This document shows, in pieces, positions 41,254 through 43,751 of a DNA stretch of 43,751 nt. Origin of the DNA: Rhodocyclaceae bacterium (GTDB lineage: Bacteria > Pseudomonadota > Gammaproteobacteria > Burkholderiales > Usitatibacteraceae). How positions within the stretch are numbered: the stretch's first letter is position 1; every line of letters starts with the position of its first letter. The notes beneath the pieces are model-generated. The model had not been told where the DNA came from. It saw nothing but the letters and a program-made list of their open reading frames with translations, and did not search any database. Made by a program: the position numbers and the translations under genes. The DNA lies in the NCBI GenBank assembly GCA_020247545.1, contig JADCIX010000037.1:1-43751 (forward strand), given 5' to 3'.

Positions 41254-41310
41254 GCCTAACGTCCGAATTGACGGGCACCGCTAAGCGTCCCGGTAAATGA
41301 AACGTTAGGT
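41254..41310 (-). other. attC recombination site (57 bp)
   Basis: GCCTAAC (41254-41260) and GTTAGGT (41304-41310) bound a 57-bp imperfect palindrome with an internal ACGGGCACC...GCGTCCCGG hairpin. This is near the shortest usual attC length. It lies 1 bp past the GFA gene's stop and 10 bp before the GNAT start, in minus-strand order. Confidence 0.92.
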
Positions 41311-41311
41311 A

Positions 41312-41713
41312 TCAATCGCTCGCTTCAGCATCCGAATGGACGTGCCACCACTTTGGTCTAGGCCCAACATAAGAGTGGGACGTAGATGCAAGTTCTTTTC
41401 GGTTTGCAGAATCGAATGCGCCAAGAAGCAATGCGATAGTCGGATTGTCATCAATGGCACCAATGGAGCTGCCACAAACGCTGCAAAAAGCACGGCTGGA
41501 CCAGTCCGAGGATCGCCAAGTCGTTGGTGCGCCACCGGGCCCGATCCACTCGACACTAGCTCTTGGGAACTCGACCCATGCGACCGTCAATGCACCGGTA
41601 TGGCGCTGGCACATCTTGCAGGAGCAAGTGTGCGGCTTTGATACAGGGGCGGTAGCAACGAAACGGATGTTGCCGCATAGGCAACCACCCTCGTAAATCT
41701 TCTCCCTAGACAT
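41312..41713 (-). CDS. GFA family (glutathione-dependent formaldehyde-activating-like) zinc protein (integron cassette)
   Basis: 133 residues with the GFA zinc pattern: GGCLCGNIRF (C-x-C), CSCKMCQRHTGA (C-x-C-x-x-C) and FCSVCGSSIGAID (C-x-x-C). GFA-fold proteins bind two zincs; a few act on glutathione adducts, but most are uncharacterised. The ATG at 41713 is followed by MSREKIYEGGCLCG. It is a cassette gene with a clear attC after its stop and a GCCCAAC box 30 bp before its start. Confidence 0.9.
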   Translation of the reverse strand: MSREKIYEGGCLCGNIRFVATAPVSKPHTCSCKMCQRHTGALTVAWVEFPRASVEWIGPGGAPTTWRSSDWSSRAFCSVCGSSIGAIDDNPTIALLLGAFDSANRKELASTSHSYVGPRPKWWHVHSDAEASD

Positions 41714-41742
41714 GGTGAATTCTCAACATCCTTTGTATTGAC

Positions 41743-42004
41743 GCCCAACTAAATTCATGCAGACAAGTTAGATCTGCACAACATTTCGGGCTGATACACA
41801 ACATTGTGGGAATCAGTGGCGCAAACCGTTTGCAATCAACCGGTTGTTGAGGGTTGTTGGAGCGAAGTGTCTTCATAACAGAATCGAGTTTTACGTCAGT
41901 TTCGATACGCCACAATACCGCTGAAATCGGCATGTGTCGAGACGCACTTCAGGTTTCAACCCCCAACCAGCCATTGCGAGCCGGCTCGAACGCCCGATTA
42001 GGGC
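41743..42004 (-). other. Unresolved cassette junction (attC-like boxes and hairpins)
   Basis: GCCCAAC (41743-41749; GTTGGGC on the minus strand) fits the attC end consensus and precedes the GFA gene. The other box could be ATTAGGGC (41997-42004), which includes the SRPBCC-like gene's stop but gives an overlong 262 bp, or GTTGGAGC (41856-41863), giving 121 bp. Hairpins occur at 41758-41778 and around 41790-41815. It may be one long attC, or an attC plus a gene-less cassette. No convincing gene lies in this stretch. Confidence 0.35.
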
Positions 42005-42474
42005 TGGCCATACGCGAAACCATTGGCGACGAGGTGCTCCCAGCGGCGCTGCCGATGGCGATAGAAGAACCAAGCGAACGCCCAGACAAGCGGCGTGAGA
42101 AGACCGGCTCGGACTTCCACTCGATCGGAGTAGCTGCAGCCCTGCCCGGAGGCTTGGATGGTAATGAGATGGTCCCACTTGGACATTAGGGTCCCGCGGC
42201 CGTTGTCCCGGAGTTCCATGTAAAAGCGCCCGAATTCGTTTGAACCGTCTCGCCCAGAGATGTTGACCCACTGCCGACCCATTGGCAGGAGGCCGAATAT
42301 CCGAACCGAGACGAGGTACTCCTTCTGTTCCCACCGTTCCGGCAGAACTTTCGGCTCAATGGGTGCGAACCGCACCAGTGGCCTGGCGATGTGCAGCATG
42401 AGGCGCAGAGTCTGGACCTCCGCAAAGCACTTCTGCGGAGAACATGAAAGAAAGACGGTGCGCTCGACGAGCAT
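41998..42474 (-). CDS. SRPBCC/START-like small-ligand-binding protein (integron cassette)
   Basis: 158 residues. The start MLVERTVFLSCSPQKCFAEV, the middle LPMGRQWVNISG and the end SYSDRVEVRAGLLTPLVWAF then FYRHRQRRW fit the SRPBCC (polyketide cyclase/START-like) pattern, in which a long C-terminal helix closes a hydrophobic cavity. The identification rests on pattern only. The start at 42474 lies 3 bp past a GCCCTAAC box, in cassette fashion. No enzymatic residues can be assigned. Confidence 0.75.
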   Translation of the reverse strand: MLVERTVFLSCSPQKCFAEVQTLRLMLHIARPLVRFAPIEPKVLPERWEQKEYLVSVRIFGLLPMGRQWVNISGRDGSNEFGRFYMELRDNGRGTLMSKWDHLITIQASGQGCSYSDRVEVRAGLLTPLVWAFAWFFYRHRQRRWEHLVANGFAYGQP

Positions 42475-42477
42475 AGA

Positions 42478-42557
42478 GCCCTAACGTTTGACATGAGGGG
42501 TGACCGAAGGGCGCAGCCTTTTGGGCTTCCCCTCGATGGAAGGGGTAGCCGTCACGC
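42478..42557 (-). other. Probable attC site (about 80 bp)
   Basis: GCCCTAAC (42478-42485) is a good end box just before the SRPBCC-like start. The partner is the weaker GTCACGC (42551-42557; GCGTGAC on the minus strand), which contains the GNAT gene's TGA stop. Internal arms GGCTTCC and GGGCGCAGCC-type sequences can pair. Position in the array supports it more than the box sequence does. Confidence 0.6.
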
Positions 42558-42950
42558 CCCGACCTTGGCAGTGCGTTCCATGGCTACCTCAGAAACTTTG
42601 AAACCAAGCTTCTCATAGAAACCAAAGATGCCCGGCCTTCCTGCGCGAAGAACCCATGTAACGCGCTCGTCTGAGCCCACAACAGCTTGAACCAGGGCTT
42701 TTCCTATACCCGTGCCACGAAGTGCCTCTTCGACGACGACCATTGAGATGTACCCGTTGGTCATCCCATCCGTGAGCGCGCGTATGAAGCCAACAACCCG
42801 ACCTTCCTCTACGGCAACAAGCGCCAACTGAGAGCGAGAGACAAGCTTTGCGAACTCTTCGGCGTTTGAGACCTTGCGCTCCCATCCGGCAGAAAGCAGC
42901 AGATGCCTTGCGGCTTCGATCTCTTCTGACAGGATTGCGCGGACTTCCAT
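42552..42950 (-). CDS. GNAT family N-acetyltransferase (integron cassette)
   Basis: 132 residues, compact GNAT: MEVRAILSEEIEAARHLLLS, VGFIRALTDGMTNGYISMVV, and the acetyl-CoA loop ALRGTGIGKALVQAVVG (about 75-91), ending FGFYEKLGFKVSEVAMERT. The start lies 6 bp past the attC at 42956-43042. It resembles small acetyltransferases of unknown substrate. Distinct in sequence from the other cassette GNAT at 40719. Confidence 0.92.
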   Translation of the reverse strand: MEVRAILSEEIEAARHLLLSAGWERKVSNAEEFAKLVSRSQLALVAVEEGRVVGFIRALTDGMTNGYISMVVVEEALRGTGIGKALVQAVVGSDERVTWVLRAGRPGIFGFYEKLGFKVSEVAMERTAKVGA

Positions 42951-42955
42951 GTGAC

Positions 42956-43042
42956 GCCTAACGTAGAGGTGACCGGCGCTGCGCGGCTTTATCGCGCAGC
43001 GTCCAGTGAACGAAGGGAACGCTGTCGACCGTCATGTTAGGC
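42956..43042 (-). other. attC recombination site (87 bp)
   Basis: Perfect end boxes GCCTAAC (42956-42962) and GTTAGGC (43036-43042). The internal stem CGCTGCGCG/CGCGCAGCG is perfect over 9 bp around a short loop. It lies after the membrane-protein cassette and 6 bp before the GNAT start in minus-strand order. Confidence 0.93.
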
Positions 43043-43099
43043 CGGTTCATGTTGCCTCGCAGTGCCGCCCATTGTGGGGGTGGATGCACGAATTGGGCC

Positions 43100-43534
43100 C
43101 TATGATTCTCGCGCAATATGAAGCCTGTCTAGGATTGCCACAAAATCATTCACATCGCCGACGCAATATGCGGGAACGAGCCATTCATGTCCGTCCCGCA
43201 CGCGCAGATGGATCCAATCTTGGCTTTCCGACCATGACGTAAGGCGATAGCTTGCCACGTCCAAAATCGGAATGGATTTCTTCCAGTTGCCTGCGAAGAA
43301 AAGTGCGGTCTTTTGATCGACACGACAACCACTGTGCCGACCTAGGACGAAAAACCAAACGCAAAACAGCGTTGTGATTGATATTACGGCAATGAAAGGG
43401 CCCGGTGCCGAGTACCGCCACCCGATAGTAGTCATTAAAGCCCCCAATAGCGCTGCAACGGCAACGATAGGGCGGCGCGTGGATTCTCGATGCTCATAGA
43501 GAACTGTCGACTCGTTGATTACGCTCCTGTGCAC
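43100..43534 (-). CDS. Small membrane protein of unknown function (integron cassette)
   Basis: 144 residues starting from a GTG at 43534, chosen because AAGGAG lies 9 nt upstream. Two membrane helices are predicted, about 23-41 (PIVAVAALLGALMTTIGW) and 46-66 (PFIAVISITTLFCVWFFVLG). A soluble beta-rich C-terminal part of about 75 residues follows (YRLTSWSESQDWIHLRVRDG), like small PH-type domains found after two helices in bacterial membrane proteins. I do not recognise the family with certainty. It is flanked by attC sites on both sides, so it is a genuine cassette. Confidence 0.72.
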   Translation of the reverse strand: MHRSVINESTVLYEHRESTRRPIVAVAALLGALMTTIGWRYSAPGPFIAVISITTLFCVWFFVLGRHSGCRVDQKTALFFAGNWKKSIPILDVASYRLTSWSESQDWIHLRVRDGHEWLVPAYCVGDVNDFVAILDRLHIARES

Positions 43535-43610
43535 GTTCGATAACTCCTTTTTTGCTAGCGGCCATTCGTTGCTTTATCCATACAACCTTCCACAATTTCG
43601 TAGCGACTAA

Positions 43611-43682
43611 GCCTAACGCTTGAATTCAGCCGACCGTCAAAAAGCGCAGCTTTTGACGGTCGGCTGGAATGACTTGTTATGC
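43611..43682 (-). other. attC recombination site (72 bp)
   Basis: GCCTAAC (43611-43617) and GTTATGC (43676-43682, one mismatch to GTTRRRY) bound a perfect 16-bp stem (CAGCCGACCGTCAAAA and complement) with an 8-nt loop. It lies 6 bp past the stop of the partial VOC gene, in minus-strand order. Confidence 0.93.
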
Positions 43683-43688
43683 CGCAAT

Positions 43689-43751
43689 TTAGCCACCAAC
43701 CGGCGAGCAAATTTCAACCAAAGTTCCGTCTGGACATCGGACGTAGGAGAC
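43689..43751 (-). CDS. C-terminus of a VOC-family protein (partial, integron cassette)
   Basis: The last 20 codons before a TAA stop read VSYVRCPDGTLVEICSPVGG. The R-C-P-D-G-T-L-V-E-I segment is the typical last strand of glyoxalase/VOC proteins, including the metal-binding Glu. The rest lies beyond the right edge. An attC begins 6 bp after the stop, so this is the next cassette toward the integrase. Confidence 0.72.
   Translation of the reverse strand, partial: VSYVRCPDGTLVEICSPVGG

Larger units (their letters stand above)
40653..43751 (-). mobile_element. Distal part of an integron gene-cassette array
   Basis: Six leftward small genes (the last cut by the window edge), nearly all flanked by attC-type sites with inverted GCCTAAC/GTTAGGC-like ends and internal hairpins. 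Clear sites are at 41254-41310, 42956-43042 and 43611-43682; weaker ones are at 42478-42557 and 40653-40724, and a partly resolved junction lies at 41743-42004. Stop codons often fall in or near the attC box, and the next start lies a few bases past it, as in true cassettes. All genes share one orientation. The integrase gene and attI should lie to the right of the window. Cassette contents (GNAT twice, GFA, SRPBCC-like, membrane protein, VOC) are typical of sedentary chromosomal arrays. Confidence 0.85.

Noticed and set aside
41706-41933. 75-codon minus-strand open frame between cassette genes
   Set aside because: It overlaps the GFA start, runs through an attC-like box and resembles no family.

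Overview
The window reads as chromosomal DNA of a Gram-negative bacterium, most likely a beta- or gammaproteobacterium. The support is a proteobacterial-type CysS, an outer-membrane TonB-dependent receptor, Sec and Tat export signals, sigma70-type promoters and attC-type integron cassettes. No rRNA, tRNA, phage, insertion sequence or CRISPR was seen.

Layout. 1-92 is the 5' end of a leftward exported-protein gene cut by the window edge. 588-1997 is cysS. From about 2.1 to 36.6 kb lies a very large catabolic island in several blocks: (i) a leftward operon (5876 to 2081) of glutaryl-CoA dehydrogenase, an isochorismatase-family amidase and two PuuE-like polysaccharide deacetylases; (ii) rightward LeuC/LeuD-type hydro-lyase subunits; (iii) a rightward pair of exported FG-GAP/DUF1800 and DUF1501 proteins; (iv) a leftward operon of enoyl-CoA hydratase, DUF1330, nitrilase-like and aldehyde dehydrogenase genes, followed by a class V aminotransferase-fold gene; (v) a rightward alpha/beta hydrolase; (vi) a leftward TonB receptor and an FG-GAP/cytochrome c/copper monooxygenase fusion; (vii) rightward genes for a DUF3598-like protein, a tandem alpha/beta hydrolase, an FAD oxidoreductase and a two-domain VOC protein; (viii) a long rightward operon of HapK-like, SDR, PuuE-like deacetylase, CitE-like lyase, MaoC hydratase, acyl-CoA dehydrogenase, two class III CoA-transferases and a periplasmic VOC protein.

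The blocks are tied together by a perfect 12-bp palindrome, TTGTCCGGACAA. It occurs six times (6058, 17727, 23553, 23569, 24226, 28518), always in a promoter region and usually directly abutting a -10 hexamer. A degenerate copy may sit at 8208. This looks like one regulon under one repressor that is not encoded in the window. The gene content (a receptor, exported oxidation proteins, several C-N hydrolase folds, and a hydratase / CoA-transferase / MaoC / CitE set) suggests uptake and breakdown of a nitrogen-containing organic compound to a branched or unsaturated dicarboxylate, and then to acetyl-CoA- and pyruvate-type products. The substrate is not known. Several hydrolase-fold proteins here lack canonical catalytic residues.

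After a VOC protein (36.6-37.2 kb) and an S9 peptidase (37.4-39.3 kb), the right end (about 40.65 kb to the edge) is the distal part of an integron cassette array. Small leftward genes (GNAT, GFA, SRPBCC-like, GNAT, membrane protein, VOC) are separated by attC sites with GCCTAAC/GTTAGGC ends. The integrase would be expected beyond the right edge.
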